A stretch of DNA of 64,000 bases, taken from positions 124,001-188,000 of the forward strand of contig NZ_CP095848.1 of the NCBI RefSeq assembly GCF_023101345.1. The letters run 5' to 3'. The DNA comes from Hymenobacter sublimis (GTDB lineage: Bacteria > Bacteroidota > Bacteroidia > Cytophagales > Hymenobacteraceae). The notes under the pieces were generated by a model that saw only the letters and a list, made by a program, of their open reading frames with translations, was not told the origin of the DNA and made no database searches. Below, piece after piece: positions 26,725-35,407 of this stretch; position 1 is the stretch's first letter; the number at the start of each line of letters is the position of its first letter. Position numbers and translations under genes: made by a program.

Positions 26725-27624
26725 GTGAATACCGAACCAACTCCGCACCGCGCTGGCTTTGTGAGCATTATCGGCAAGCCCAACGTGGGTAAGTCCACGC
26801 TCATGAATGCCCTGATGGGTGAGCGGCTCAGCATCGTGACCAGCAAGGCCCAGACCACGCGCCACCGCATTCTGGGCATTCTGAACGGCGACGACTTTCA
26901 GCTGGTATATTCCGATACGCCCGGCATCATTCAGCCCAAGTACGAGCTGCATAATGCCATGATGTCGTTCGTGTATTCCTCTTTGGAAGATGCTGACGTG
27001 ATTCTGTTCGTGACGGACATCTACGAAAAGCACGACGAGGAGCCGGTGGTGGAGCGCCTGCGCAAAATGCAGGATACCCCCATTCTGCTGCTGGTAAACA
27101 AAATCGACCAGGCCGACCAAGCCGAAGTGGAAGCCAAAGTAGAATACTGGCGCGGCCACCTACCCAACGCAGCCCGGGTGCTACCTATTTCTGCGCTGGA
27201 GAAATTTGGAACCGGAGAGCTACTGGACTTGGTTCTGGGCTACCTACCCGTGCACCCGCCTTACTACCCCAAAGATGAGCTGACGGATAAGCCCGAGCGG
27301 TTTTTCGCCGCTGAGATGATTCGGGAGAAAATCTTTAAGCTCTACAAAAAGGAAGTGCCTTACTCCTGCGAGGTAGCCATTGACGAGTTCAAGGAGGAGG
27401 AAGACATCATCCGGATGCGCTCCACGATTTACGTGGAACGAGCCAGCCAGAAGGGCATCATCATCGGCCAGCAAGGCACTGCCCTTAAAAAGGTAGGCAC
27501 CTGGGCCCGCGAGGAAATGGAGAAGTTCTTTCAGAAAAAGGTCTTCCTCGAAATCCACGTCAAAGTCAATGAAAACTGGCGCACCGACCCCAAAGCCCTA
27601 AACCGGTTCGGGTATAGCCAATAG
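26725..27624 (+). CDS. era: GTPase Era
   Basis: Essential GTPase that assists 16S rRNA 3'-end processing and 30S assembly. 299 residues from GTG 26725. GTPase domain with GKPNVGKS, DTPG and NKID (G1, G3, G4), and a C-terminal KH domain with GIIIGQQGTALKKVG that binds the 3' end of 16S rRNA. The stop codon TAG lies inside a 36-bp inverted repeat. Followed by der after about 170 bases, a common pairing in this phylum. Confidence 0.97.
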   Translation: MNTEPTPHRAGFVSIIGKPNVGKSTLMNALMGERLSIVTSKAQTTRHRILGILNGDDFQLVYSDTPGIIQPKYELHNAMMSFVYSSLEDADVILFVTDIYEKHDEEPVVERLRKMQDTPILLLVNKIDQADQAEVEAKVEYWRGHLPNAARVLPISALEKFGTGELLDLVLGYLPVHPPYYPKDELTDKPERFFAAEMIREKIFKLYKKEVPYSCEVAIDEFKEEEDIIRMRSTIYVERASQKGIIIGQQGTALKKVGTWAREEMEKFFQKKVFLEIHVKVNENWRTDPKALNRFGYSQ

Positions 27625-27712
27625 GGCAGGAGGGTATGAAGGTGGGAGGGTAGGAGTCGTACTGAATTTGCCTGCAACTCCTACCCTCCCACCTTCATAC
27701 CCTCCTGCCCTA
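27622..27712. terminator. 36-bp perfect inverted repeat at end of era
   Basis: Arms 27622-27657 and 27677-27712, fully complementary, 19-base loop; the left arm starts with the stop codon of era. The arms are G/A-rich and C/T-rich respectively. A run of A (27712-27717) follows instead of T. Acts as a hairpin end for the era mRNA; classical intrinsic termination is less sure. Confidence 0.65.
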
Positions 27713-27791
27713 AAAAACTTCCGACTACTCTTCACTTAACTACTCCGGGCACTGCCGAAATTGGTCGGGCCGGCGGCTGGAGTCAGACAAC

Positions 27792-29114
27792 ATGAAAAAT
27801 ACTATTGCCATTGTGGGCCGCCCCAATGTGGGCAAATCCACACTGTTTAACCGCCTGGTAGGCCAGCGTAAAGCCATCATGGACAACGAGTCCGGCGTAA
27901 CGCGCGACCGGCACTACGGCTATGGCGACTGGACCGGCAAGTACTACACCGTCATTGACACCGGTGGGTACGTGCACAACTCCGACGATATTTTCGAGGG
28001 CGAAATCAACAAGCAGGTAAAGCTGGCTATTGATGAGGCTGACGTGGTGCTGTTTATGGTGGATGTGGACGCCGGTTTGCACCACCTAGACGAAGAATTT
28101 GCCAACGTACTGCGCCGCTACCAGGGCAAGAAGCCCATTTACGTCGTCGCTAACAAGGCTGATACCAACACCCGCGCCCACGCCGCCGGCGAATTTTATT
28201 CCCTCGGCCTCGGCGACGGCGAAATCTATCCTATCAGTTCTCAAAGCGGCTCCGGCACCGGCGACTTGTTGGATGCCGTTATCAGCCACTTTGAGGAGGA
28301 AGGGGTAGAAGAGCCTGATGCTGGCGTACCCAAAATTGCCGTAGTAGGCCGTCCGAACGTGGGCAAGTCCTCGTTCGTAAACCTACTGCTCGGCACCGAC
28401 CGTAGCATTGTTACGGATATTGCTGGCACCACCCGCGACTCTATTCAGGCCCGCTACAACGCCTTTGGCCACGAGTTTATTCTGGTGGATACGGCCGGGT
28501 TGCGCCGCAAAACCAAGGTGCACGAAGACGTGGAGTTCTACTCCGTACTTCGCTCCTTGCGGGCCCTGGAGGAGTCAGACGTGTGCATTGTAATTCTGGA
28601 TGCTACCCGTGGCATTGAGGCCCAAGACCTGAACATCATTGGCCTGGCCGACAAAAACCGCAAGGGCATCGTGATTCTGGTCAATAAGTGGGACCTGATC
28701 GAGAACAAGGAAACAAACACGGCCAAGGAGTTCGAGGAGAAAATCCGGGAGAAGATTGCGCCCATCAGCTATCCGCCCATCATTTTTACCTCGGTGCTTA
28801 CCAAGCAGCGCGTGCACAAAGCCATTGAAACGGCCGTGCAGGTGTACGAAAACAAGCGCCGTAAAATCCCAACTTCCGAGCTGAACGAGGTGATGCTCAA
28901 GGAGATTGAGAAGTACCCGCCACCCATTCAGAAGGGCAAGTTGGTGCGTATCAAGTACGCCACGCAGTTGCCGACTCACAATCCAGTATTCGCCTTTTTC
29001 TGCAACCTGCCGCAGTATGTAAAGGAGAGCTACACTCGCTACCTCGAAAACCGCCTGCGGGAGCATTTCGACTTTACAGGCGTGCCCATTGGTATCGTTT
29101 TCCGGAAGAAGTAA
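27792..29114 (+). CDS. der: ribosome-associated GTPase Der (EngA)
   Basis: Double GTPase needed for 50S ribosome assembly. 440 residues: first G domain (GRPNVGKST, DTGG, NKAD), second G domain (GRPNVGKSS, DTAG, NKWD), then a C-terminal KH-like domain (PPPIQKGKLVRIKYATQ and PQYVKESYTRYLENRLREHF). Length is normal. ATG 27792 begins directly at KNTIAIVGRPN. No strong promoter was seen in the gap after era. Confidence 0.97.
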   Translation: MKNTIAIVGRPNVGKSTLFNRLVGQRKAIMDNESGVTRDRHYGYGDWTGKYYTVIDTGGYVHNSDDIFEGEINKQVKLAIDEADVVLFMVDVDAGLHHLDEEFANVLRRYQGKKPIYVVANKADTNTRAHAAGEFYSLGLGDGEIYPISSQSGSGTGDLLDAVISHFEEEGVEEPDAGVPKIAVVGRPNVGKSSFVNLLLGTDRSIVTDIAGTTRDSIQARYNAFGHEFILVDTAGLRRKTKVHEDVEFYSVLRSLRALEESDVCIVILDATRGIEAQDLNIIGLADKNRKGIVILVNKWDLIENKETNTAKEFEEKIREKIAPISYPPIIFTSVLTKQRVHKAIETAVQVYENKRRKIPTSELNEVMLKEIEKYPPPIQKGKLVRIKYATQLPTHNPVFAFFCNLPQYVKESYTRYLENRLREHFDFTGVPIGIVFRKK

Positions 29115-29264
29115 GATGAGCAGTAGCCTGGCAGCAGAAAAAAAGTAAAATGTTTTTCTACTGTCGGGTTACCTTCTGCTGAATCTGATATAAAGCCTCG
29201 ATTTCCGGCTAGAAACTGCGAAGTCATTCCTCATTTGAATTTCAATTTCTCACGTACCCTTACC

Positions 29265-29501
29265 ATGAAAAAAGTACTGTTCCTTGCTCTGGCTGCTGTT
29301 TCTTTCTCTTTCGCTTCTTGCGACAGCAAAACTGAAAACGCTGCTGAAGCTCAGGCTGAGCAAGTAGAAGAAGGTGGCGAAGCTAAGGCTGACGCTATGG
29401 AAAACGCTGGCAACGAAGCTGGTGCTGACTCTGTAGAAAACGCTACCGAAGCTCAGGCTGACGCCATCGAAAACGCTGCTGACTCGACCGACGCTAAGTA
29501 A
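29265..29501 (+). CDS. small Ala/Glu-rich lipoprotein
   Basis: 78 residues from ATG 29265; TTG 29235 is ten codons upstream and spoils the signal. Lipobox FASC/D at about residues 15-18. The mature part is helical, with 11-12-residue repeats each containing ADAxENA or ADSVENA, so it probably forms a rod or bundle in the periplasm. A similar lipoprotein follows at 29711. The short size and repeats recall Lpp-like spacers, but no homology is claimed. Ends with a strong terminator. Confidence 0.8.
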   Translation: MKKVLFLALAAVSFSFASCDSKTENAAEAQAEQVEEGGEAKADAMENAGNEAGADSVENATEAQADAIENAADSTDAK

Positions 29502-29527
29502 GCTGACGCACCGACCGGTGCTAAGAG

Positions 29528-29559
29528 AAAAGGCCGCTCCTACCAGGGAGCGGCCTTTT
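29528..29559 (+). terminator. terminator after small lipoprotein
   Basis: 13-bp perfect stem (29528-29540 with 29547-29559), 6-base loop, then a T-rich tail. Confidence 0.88.
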
Positions 29560-29710
29560 TTTATTTTATGGGTGAAAGCAGGGAATAAGACGTGAAATAG
29601 GTACGTTGGCAACCGTATTTGTTACCAGCTTACTTGCGCTGGTGCGGCTTGGTCGTGCTTCAGAAAGCCTGGACACGCCTTGGCTTTATCTCTTCCATAC
29701 TGCCGCCATC

Positions 29711-29938
29711 ATGAAACAAGCACCTTATTTCGCCCTTGTTGCCGTTGCCTTATCGTTTACTGCCTGCGACGGCCAGAAGGAAGGTACTACGCAGCCCGTT
29801 GATACTACAGCGTCTTCGGGAGATGCGCAACTTGACGCCATGGAAGAGCGGGCAAATGCTGTTCGGGACTCTGCCGATGCTAGAGCCGCCGCCCTGGAAA
29901 GCCCAGCCGATTCGGTTCCAATAGAGTCAGCTGACTAG
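29711..29938 (+). CDS. small Ala-rich lipoprotein (paralogue)
   Basis: 75 residues from ATG 29711; the frame upstream (from 29606) reads as non-coding. Lipobox FTAC/D at about residues 14-17. The mature part contains AMEERANAVRDSADARAAAL, resembling the repeat pattern of the neighbour at 29265. Probably a lipid-anchored periplasmic helix. Unknown function; the two genes look like an old tandem duplication. Confidence 0.75.
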   Translation: MKQAPYFALVAVALSFTACDGQKEGTTQPVDTTASSGDAQLDAMEERANAVRDSADARAAALESPADSVPIESAD

Positions 29939-29941
29939 GCC

Positions 29942-29984
29942 CTCAACAAAAAAGTCGCTCCTTAAGGGCGGCTTCTTTGTTGAG
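29942..29984 (+). terminator. imperfect hairpin after paralogue
   Basis: Arms starting CTCAACAAA and ending TTTGTTGAG, with mismatches in the middle; likely terminator, also close to the convergent gene end at 30014. Confidence 0.5.
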
Positions 29985-30013
29985 CGTACATCAAGAAATT
30001 TACAAGAATATAG

Positions 30014-30580
30014 CTAACCCAACCGGCGCTGCAAAAGTCCGTCTACCACTTCGAATAGCTTGCGCGGCTGGTAGGTGCGCCAGGGAAGCTCATCTAGCTG
30101 CCCGCCAAAGTTGATGTAGCTGTCGAGGTTGTACTGACGCATTTCGCGGATGACGTGCTCTTGAAAATTAACGCCCGCAATCCAGCCGTCCTCCACATCT
30201 TCAAACCATTCCTCATAGTAGGAATCATCGGAGCCGTGGAAATTGAACACGTTTTCGCCAATAAGAATGAATTTGCGAATGCCCTCATGCGTCATTACAT
30301 CAATGATGTTGCGCTTGAGTTGCATCACGTCGTTTTCGATGGCGTCGTTCCACTCGCCGATGAACTCGATGACGCTAATGCCCAGGTCATAATCCACGAA
30401 TAGAATCTTCAGGTACAGGGTATCTGAATCGAGGCTGTCCCACTGCGGATGGATGTAATAGCCGTAGATGGTATTCACATAAGCATCAAGGCTATTTTCA
30501 GCCTCAAAGAGAGGGGAGCGAGGGTCTTCAGTGGCGGAATAGTGCTCCAGCCACGCATAATGCGGCTCAATGGTGTGCAT
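30014..30580 (-). CDS. conserved protein of unknown function
   Basis: 188 residues, acidic, no signal peptide, no membrane helix. Tyr/Trp/Asp-rich start (EPHYAWLEHYS), strand-rich middle (LYLKILFVDYDLGISVIEFIGEWNDAIENDV read as alternating strands) and the closing PWRTYQPRKLFEVVDGLL. No known domain recognised. A gene of its own on the minus strand, convergent with the small lipoproteins. Its balanced composition and codon use argue that it is real. Confidence 0.75.
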   Translation of the reverse strand: MHTIEPHYAWLEHYSATEDPRSPLFEAENSLDAYVNTIYGYYIHPQWDSLDSDTLYLKILFVDYDLGISVIEFIGEWNDAIENDVMQLKRNIIDVMTHEGIRKFILIGENVFNFHGSDDSYYEEWFEDVEDGWIAGVNFQEHVIREMRQYNLDSYINFGGQLDELPWRTYQPRKLFEVVDGLLQRRLG

Positions 30581-30676
30581 GCTAGGGTCGAATTAGCGCC
30601 AAGCCCTTCGTCTGGCAAAGGTTGGGCGAGCGTGTAATGGCCTAACGCGGAATGCCTGCTGTCTGTTCGCCTGGGG

Positions 30677-30895
30677 CTAGCCAAGCACTACAGCCATACA
30701 TAAAACAACCCTGAAGAAACCCGGAAAAGCGGGAACAACGGTGCATAAGGCCGTTAGCCAGTAACCGCGCAACAGGGCAGCATATGCCATTATTAGTAAC
30801 CGCGCTGTGGTGGGCAGTAAGTAAATTTCTACGCCTCCCAAACCCGTTACACCGTCATCGGACCCCGCCAGAATGAGCAGCGCAAGTTGCAGCAT
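30677..30895 (-). CDS. small membrane protein, possible
   Basis: 72 residues from ATG 30895 (a GTG at 30934 would add 13). Two hydrophobic stretches (LQLALLILAG; LLIMAYAALLRGYWLTALCTVV) and a third at the end. Codon use resembles the neighbours and it follows murQ on the same strand with a 57-base gap. It has no recognised domain and could be chance, but membrane-like composition over the whole length is in its favour. Confidence 0.5.
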   Translation of the reverse strand: MLQLALLILAGSDDGVTGLGGVEIYLLPTTARLLIMAYAALLRGYWLTALCTVVPAFPGFFRVVLCMAVVLG

Positions 30896-30951
30896 ACCAG
30901 TCCGGTAGTACGCATCCGCAAGTTCTCCTATCACAGTAGCCCGGCGCTAGC

Positions 30952-31755
30952 CTACGACTTATGCGCATCCAGGGCCGCGCGCACAGAGCCGTGCTGGTGC
31001 AGGAGTGCGGCAGCCTGCTCGTGGCCGATGCCGAGCTCGTCCATGAGCATCTTTTCGCCCCGATCTACCAGTTTGGCATTAGAGAGCTGCATGTCGACCA
31101 TCTTGTTGCCCTTTACCCGGCCCAGCCGAATGAACGTGGCCGTTGTGAGCATGTTCAGAACGAGCTTTTGGGCCGTGCCTGCTTTCAGCCGAGTGCTGCC
31201 CGTCACAAACTCCGGTCCGGTTACAACCTCCACGGGAAACTCGGCGGTAGCGGCCACCACGGAGTCGGCGTTGCATACAATACAGCCGGTAGCAATGCCC
31301 TGGCTGCGGGCCTGCTGCAAGCCTCCGATTACGTATGGCGTCCGGCCGGAAGCGGCAACACCGACCACAATATCCTGGTTGGTAATGTTATAAGCCAGTA
31401 AGTCTTGCCAAGCCTGCTCAGCGTCATCCTCCGCATTTTCCACAGCTTTGCGAATGGCCGTGTCACCCCCGGCAATTAGGCCTACCACTACCCCATGCGG
31501 CACCCCGAAAGTGGGTGGGCACTCAGAGGCATCCAGGATGCCAAGCCGCCCACTAGTGCCGGCGCCAATGTAAAACAGCCGCCCCCCAGCCCCGAGACGG
31601 GTCACGGTGGCCTCCACCAATCGTTCAATCTGGGGGAGGGCCTTTGCCACCGCCAGCGGTACCGTCTGGTCTACGCTATTGAGGCCAGCGAGTAGCTCGT
31701 GGGTGGAAAGGGTTTCAAGGTTATTGAAGAGGGAGGGGCTTTCAGTGGTGCTCAT
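30952..31755 (-). CDS. murQ: N-acetylmuramic acid 6-phosphate etherase
   Basis: Cleaves the lactyl ether of MurNAc-6-phosphate to give GlcNAc-6-phosphate and lactate in peptidoglycan recycling. 267 residues with a SIS domain: GAGTSGRLGILDASECPPTFG is the sugar-phosphate site; DIVVGVAASGRTPYVIGGL and GSTRLKAGTAQKLVLNMLTTA are conserved. Slightly shorter than E. coli MurQ, as usual in this phylum. No murK/anmK gene is adjacent. Part of a run of minus-strand genes from 33305 to 30677. Confidence 0.95.
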   Translation of the reverse strand: MSTTESPSLFNNLETLSTHELLAGLNSVDQTVPLAVAKALPQIERLVEATVTRLGAGGRLFYIGAGTSGRLGILDASECPPTFGVPHGVVVGLIAGGDTAIRKAVENAEDDAEQAWQDLLAYNITNQDIVVGVAASGRTPYVIGGLQQARSQGIATGCIVCNADSVVAATAEFPVEVVTGPEFVTGSTRLKAGTAQKLVLNMLTTATFIRLGRVKGNKMVDMQLSNAKLVDRGEKMLMDELGIGHEQAAALLHQHGSVRAALDAHKS

Positions 31756-31841
31756 GGAAAGGAAGAGAGAAGTAATGCAAGGCCGCTAGAGGAAGTAGCA
31801 GCATTATGCTGTTCGCTCCTGCGCGCCCTTCACAGCGGGGC

Positions 31842-32102
31842 TTACGCCAGTTTGCCCACAACGGGAAAGTTATCGAAGACGTTGGGGGTATGGGGAGCAT
31901 CTTTTTCTAACTCCTTGGTTAGGTCCTGGCCAGCCCAGTGCTCATAGTGGTTGCCACGGCGCCACAGGCGCGACCGGCTCACGTCGTAGATCAGCCCCCG
32001 ATACCCCACCCATATTTCGTCCCGATCCTGCCCATTTCGCAATGCTAGCTGCGCCTTGGTATAGGTAGCCAGCGTGTCATTTGGATCAGCAATGAGGCTC
32101 AT
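31842..32102 (-). CDS. cytochrome b5-like heme-binding domain protein
   Basis: 86 residues, the size of a single cytochrome b5 domain: EIWVGYRGLIYDVSRSRLW, then HYEHWAGQDLTKELEKDAPH. The classical HPGG heme-ligand motif is absent. His55 and His71 are candidates for ligands; the pattern is nearer to MAPR-like or short bacterial forms, some of which bind heme through other residues. No signal or membrane anchor. It lies between the arginase-fold gene and murQ. Heme binding is a family-based inference. Confidence 0.8.
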   Translation of the reverse strand: MSLIADPNDTLATYTKAQLALRNGQDRDEIWVGYRGLIYDVSRSRLWRRGNHYEHWAGQDLTKELEKDAPHTPNVFDNFPVVGKLA

Positions 32103-32156
32103 AAGTGAGTTCTATACTTGATGGCGTAGCAGCCCGCCAGGATACTTCCGGGCGGC

Positions 32157-33305
32157 CTACCCCAGGAGGGCCTGAGTTAAAATCCAGCGGTTCGGTAGGT
32201 CGCCTTGGGCTGCGCGCAGGTAGTCCTGGTAGCTGCAGGGCACAATGCGCTTCACGTCACTATCGGCGAGGCTTTCGACTTCCAGCCACCACTTTTCAGT
32301 GCGCTTACTTTTGTAGAAAACTAGCTTGGCCGGGGTACCGGGCAGGCCCACAGCGTAGCGCATAAAGCGCCGGCTTTGAAAATCGGTTTCTTGGCGGCGG
32401 TGGTAGAAGCCCTCCACAAAGTACCATAGCATGGTAGCCAGGGTAGCGGCGGCCAGGCCATGAGGGTCGTACTCGGGGCGGTAGCCGTAGAGCCCGAAGG
32501 AGGTCAGGGTGTCGTTGTGGCCGGCGTACCAGGCTAGTTGGGCGGCCTCTTCATTGGTAAGCCCGAAAGGGTTGGCAGGCCAGTAGGCGGGCGCATCGTT
32601 CCAGCGCAGCGCAGCCACATCAAAGCTAACAAAATCGGCCTGCCGCAACAGGGGCTCAGCTTGGCGCACATCCGCGTGAATGGCCCCGAGGCGCAGGGTT
32701 TCAAAGTGCAGCTTTTCTAGCGCGGCCAGCACATCGGGGGCTACCAAGTACTGCTGGTGGGCCAGTTGAGCGAAGTTGAACAGGAAGCTCGGTTCGTGGA
32801 GCAGCATGCGGCGCAGGTGGCTGTCTTCGGGCGCGGCTCCTTCTACCTCTGCCATGTCCACGCGCGCGTCCACGGTGGCAAAGCTCACGGCCCGGTCCAG
32901 GGTTTCGTAAGCAAGAAACTGCCCGTAGTCGAGGTCGTGAGAGCCACCCAGCAGAATCGGGACGGTGTTCTGCTCCAGCAAAGCCGCAATAATTTCCCGC
33001 AGGCGCTGGTAGGTATCGTCCAGGGTCAGGCCCGGCCGCAGATTGCCAAGGTCTACCAGCCGCATCGGTCCGGTACCTTTTTGAAGTTGGTAAAAGCGGC
33101 GTCGAACGGCATCCGCGCCTTGAGTGGCGGGGGCACCGGCGGCGCTACCACGCCACTCGTTTAGGCCAATCAGGGCCAAGTCAGCTCCTCGCCAGTCAGG
33201 AAACGTGTCTAGAAAAGGCGTGACATAAGCGGCTAGCGTGGTCGGGACGGTGGCCGGACCGGCCAGCTCTTCGGGGAGCGGATCAAAAAAGATGGCCAGA
33301 TTCAT
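32157..33305 (-). CDS. arginase/formimidoylglutamase-fold protein with degenerate metal site
   Basis: 382 residues from ATG 33305; a TAGCTTTG box just upstream excludes the longer frame to 33353. The overall ureohydrolase fold is recognisable, but the Mn ligands are altered: GGSHD (120-124) where GG(D/G)H(S/E) is usual, VDARVD (145-150) where DAHxD is usual (His replaced by Arg), and SFDVAALR (227-234) where SxDxD is usual (second Asp lost). Hydrolysis of arginine or formiminoglutamate is therefore doubtful. Related degenerate forms occur across Bacteroidota, suggesting a conserved non-catalytic or changed role. Followed by the cytochrome-b5-like gene. Confidence 0.85.
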   Translation of the reverse strand: MNLAIFFDPLPEELAGPATVPTTLAAYVTPFLDTFPDWRGADLALIGLNEWRGSAAGAPATQGADAVRRRFYQLQKGTGPMRLVDLGNLRPGLTLDDTYQRLREIIAALLEQNTVPILLGGSHDLDYGQFLAYETLDRAVSFATVDARVDMAEVEGAAPEDSHLRRMLLHEPSFLFNFAQLAHQQYLVAPDVLAALEKLHFETLRLGAIHADVRQAEPLLRQADFVSFDVAALRWNDAPAYWPANPFGLTNEEAAQLAWYAGHNDTLTSFGLYGYRPEYDPHGLAAATLATMLWYFVEGFYHRRQETDFQSRRFMRYAVGLPGTPAKLVFYKSKRTEKWWLEVESLADSDVKRIVPCSYQDYLRAAQGDLPNRWILTQALLG

Positions 33306-33329
33306 CGTACGCGCCGTAGCAGACTCCGA

Positions 33330-33337
33330 CAAAGCTA
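33330..33337 (-). promoter_or_regulatory. -7 box of arginase-fold gene
   Basis: TAGCTTTG on the minus strand, exact TAnnTTTG match; transcript start near 33323, 18 bases before the chosen ATG. Confidence 0.45.
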
Positions 33338-33505
33338 CGCAAAAGCCAGCCACAGCCTACCTGCTTTCTGTCGAGCATAGAAGCTTTCCCGCGAAAAAAG
33401 TAGTTATTTAAGCAGCCTTTTCTGTTCGGCTTCTGTAAGCGCACTGCAGCAGCCGGTAGCTGGCTTTTCCTGTTCACTAACCCCACCTTAGTGCTTTCCC
33501 GCCGC

Positions 33506-35287
33506 ATGGACATTCGTCGTACGTTCGATATTCTGCCTCATCTCCAGCAGAAGTACAATAAGCCTGACTGCTTCGCTGTTAAAATAAACGGCCAATACAC
33601 GCCCATCAGCACCGATGCGGCTGTGGAACAAGTAAACCAGGTAAGCCTGGGACTGCGCCGCCTGGGCATTGGAAAAGACGATAAAGTCGCTATTATTTCG
33701 ATGAACCGCCCCGAGTGGATGTTCGCCGATTTTGGCATTGCCCAACTAGGTGCTACCAGCGTGCCGATGTATCCGAGCATCACGGTAGAAGACTATAAAT
33801 ACATCTTCTCCGATGCTGGAGTGAAAGCTGTATTCGTGTCAGACAAAAAGCTGCTCGACAAGGTGAAGGAAGCCACGCAGGGGCTCAACATTCCGGCGGA
33901 CAATATCTTTACCTTCGACAAAATTGAGGGGGCGCGTCATTTTTCTGAGCTGCTAGAACTGGGCAAGCAAGGCAACCCCGCCGACCTAGAGCCGCTAAAG
34001 GCTGCCGTGCAGCCCGATGACCTGCTCACCCTAATTTATACCTCCGGCACCACCGGGCAGCCCAAAGGCGTGATGCTGACCCATAACAACATCCTGAGCA
34101 ACTGCCGCAATGCCCAGCGTTTTGTGCCCGTCACCAAGGACGATAAAGCACTGAGCTTTCTGCCGCTTTGCCACATTTTCGAGCGGATGGTAACTCACCT
34201 CTATCTTATCAACGGCGTGAGTATTTACTATGCCGAGAGCATGGAAACCATTGCCGACAACCTGCGCGAGGTGAAGCCAGAAATCTTTACTACCGTGCCG
34301 CGCCTGCTGGAAAAAGTCTACGATAAGATCGTCGCTAAAGGGCACGAGCAAAATGGTGTTAAAAAAAGCCTATTCTTCTGGGCCCTGGACCTAGGGCTGA
34401 AATACGACAACCAGAAGGATGGCGGCTTCCTGTACAACACCCAGCTAGCTCTGGCCAATAAGCTCATCTTCAGTAAATGGCGCGAGGCCTTGGGCGGCAA
34501 CCTGCGCTGCATTGTGAGCGGGGGCGGGGCCCTGCAGCCCCGGCTGGCGCGGGTGTTCTGGGCCGGCGGCATCCGGGTAATGGAGGGCTACGGCCTAACG
34601 GAAACCTCCCCGGTTATTGCCGTGGGCGGCTACGAGCCGGAAAACAACATGATTGGTACTGTAGGCCCCGTGATTGACAATACCGAAGTGAAAATTGCCC
34701 CCGATGGCGAGATTCTGACCAAGTCGGAGTCGGTAATGAAGGGATACTACAACAAGCCGGAGCTAACGGCCAAGGAGTTTGACGCGGATGGCTGGTTTCA
34801 TACCGGCGACATTGGCGAGCTGGTAGAGGGCAAGTTCCTTAAAATCACGGACCGCAAAAAGGAAATGTTCAAGACCTCGGGCGGTAAATACATTGCCCCG
34901 CAGGTGATAGAAGGCAAGCTGAAGGAGTCGCCGCTGGTGGAGCAGTGCATGGTGGTCGGCGACGGCCAGAAGTTTCCCTCGGCCCTCCTGATTCCGTCCT
35001 TCGATGCCCTGAAAGGCTGGTGCAAGCGCAACAACGTGAACTGCGACTGCTCCAACGAGGAACTGGTGAAAAACGAGAAGGTAGTGAAGATGTACGAAGA
35101 CCTCGTGCACAAGTACAACACCAACTTCGCGCAGTGGGAGCAGGTGAAAAAAGTGGTGCTGCTACCCCAGCTCTGGACCGTGGAAACCGGCGAAATGACG
35201 CCCACTATGAAGGTCAAGCGCAAGGCCATTACCGAAAACAACAAGGCGATAATTGAAAGCCTCTACCAACACGCAGAAAAGCACTAA
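33506..35287 (+). CDS. fadD: long-chain fatty acid--CoA ligase
   Basis: Activates fatty acids to acyl-CoA with ATP, feeding beta-oxidation. 593 residues from ATG 33506. AMP-forming motifs: YTSGTTGQPKGVMLTHNN (P-loop), GYGLTETSPV, DGWFHTGDIGEL and KITDRKKEMFKTSGGKYIAPQ, with the C-terminal catalytic Lys region near MTPTMKVKRKA. The long-chain form of about 600 residues matches eukaryote-like FAA/ACSL members common in this phylum. A strong terminator follows. It precedes the MarR-fad cluster and supplies it functionally. Confidence 0.93.
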   Translation: MDIRRTFDILPHLQQKYNKPDCFAVKINGQYTPISTDAAVEQVNQVSLGLRRLGIGKDDKVAIISMNRPEWMFADFGIAQLGATSVPMYPSITVEDYKYIFSDAGVKAVFVSDKKLLDKVKEATQGLNIPADNIFTFDKIEGARHFSELLELGKQGNPADLEPLKAAVQPDDLLTLIYTSGTTGQPKGVMLTHNNILSNCRNAQRFVPVTKDDKALSFLPLCHIFERMVTHLYLINGVSIYYAESMETIADNLREVKPEIFTTVPRLLEKVYDKIVAKGHEQNGVKKSLFFWALDLGLKYDNQKDGGFLYNTQLALANKLIFSKWREALGGNLRCIVSGGGALQPRLARVFWAGGIRVMEGYGLTETSPVIAVGGYEPENNMIGTVGPVIDNTEVKIAPDGEILTKSESVMKGYYNKPELTAKEFDADGWFHTGDIGELVEGKFLKITDRKKEMFKTSGGKYIAPQVIEGKLKESPLVEQCMVVGDGQKFPSALLIPSFDALKGWCKRNNVNCDCSNEELVKNEKVVKMYEDLVHKYNTNFAQWEQVKKVVLLPQLWTVETGEMTPTMKVKRKAITENNKAIIESLYQHAEKH

Positions 35288-35290
35288 GCC

Positions 35291-35323
35291 AACGGCCCCG
35301 TAACGCAACGTTACGGGGCCGTT
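35291..35323 (+). terminator. terminator after fadD
   Basis: 15-bp perfect stem (35291-35305 with 35309-35323), 3-base loop, then seven T overlapping the arm end. Textbook intrinsic terminator. Confidence 0.92.
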
Positions 35324-35407
35324 TTTTTATGTAGAAAGTCCAGATTACAACGAATAATCCTACCTGCTGCACTACCTTTAGCGCCGTATTGATCTCAACA
35401 GTTCTTT

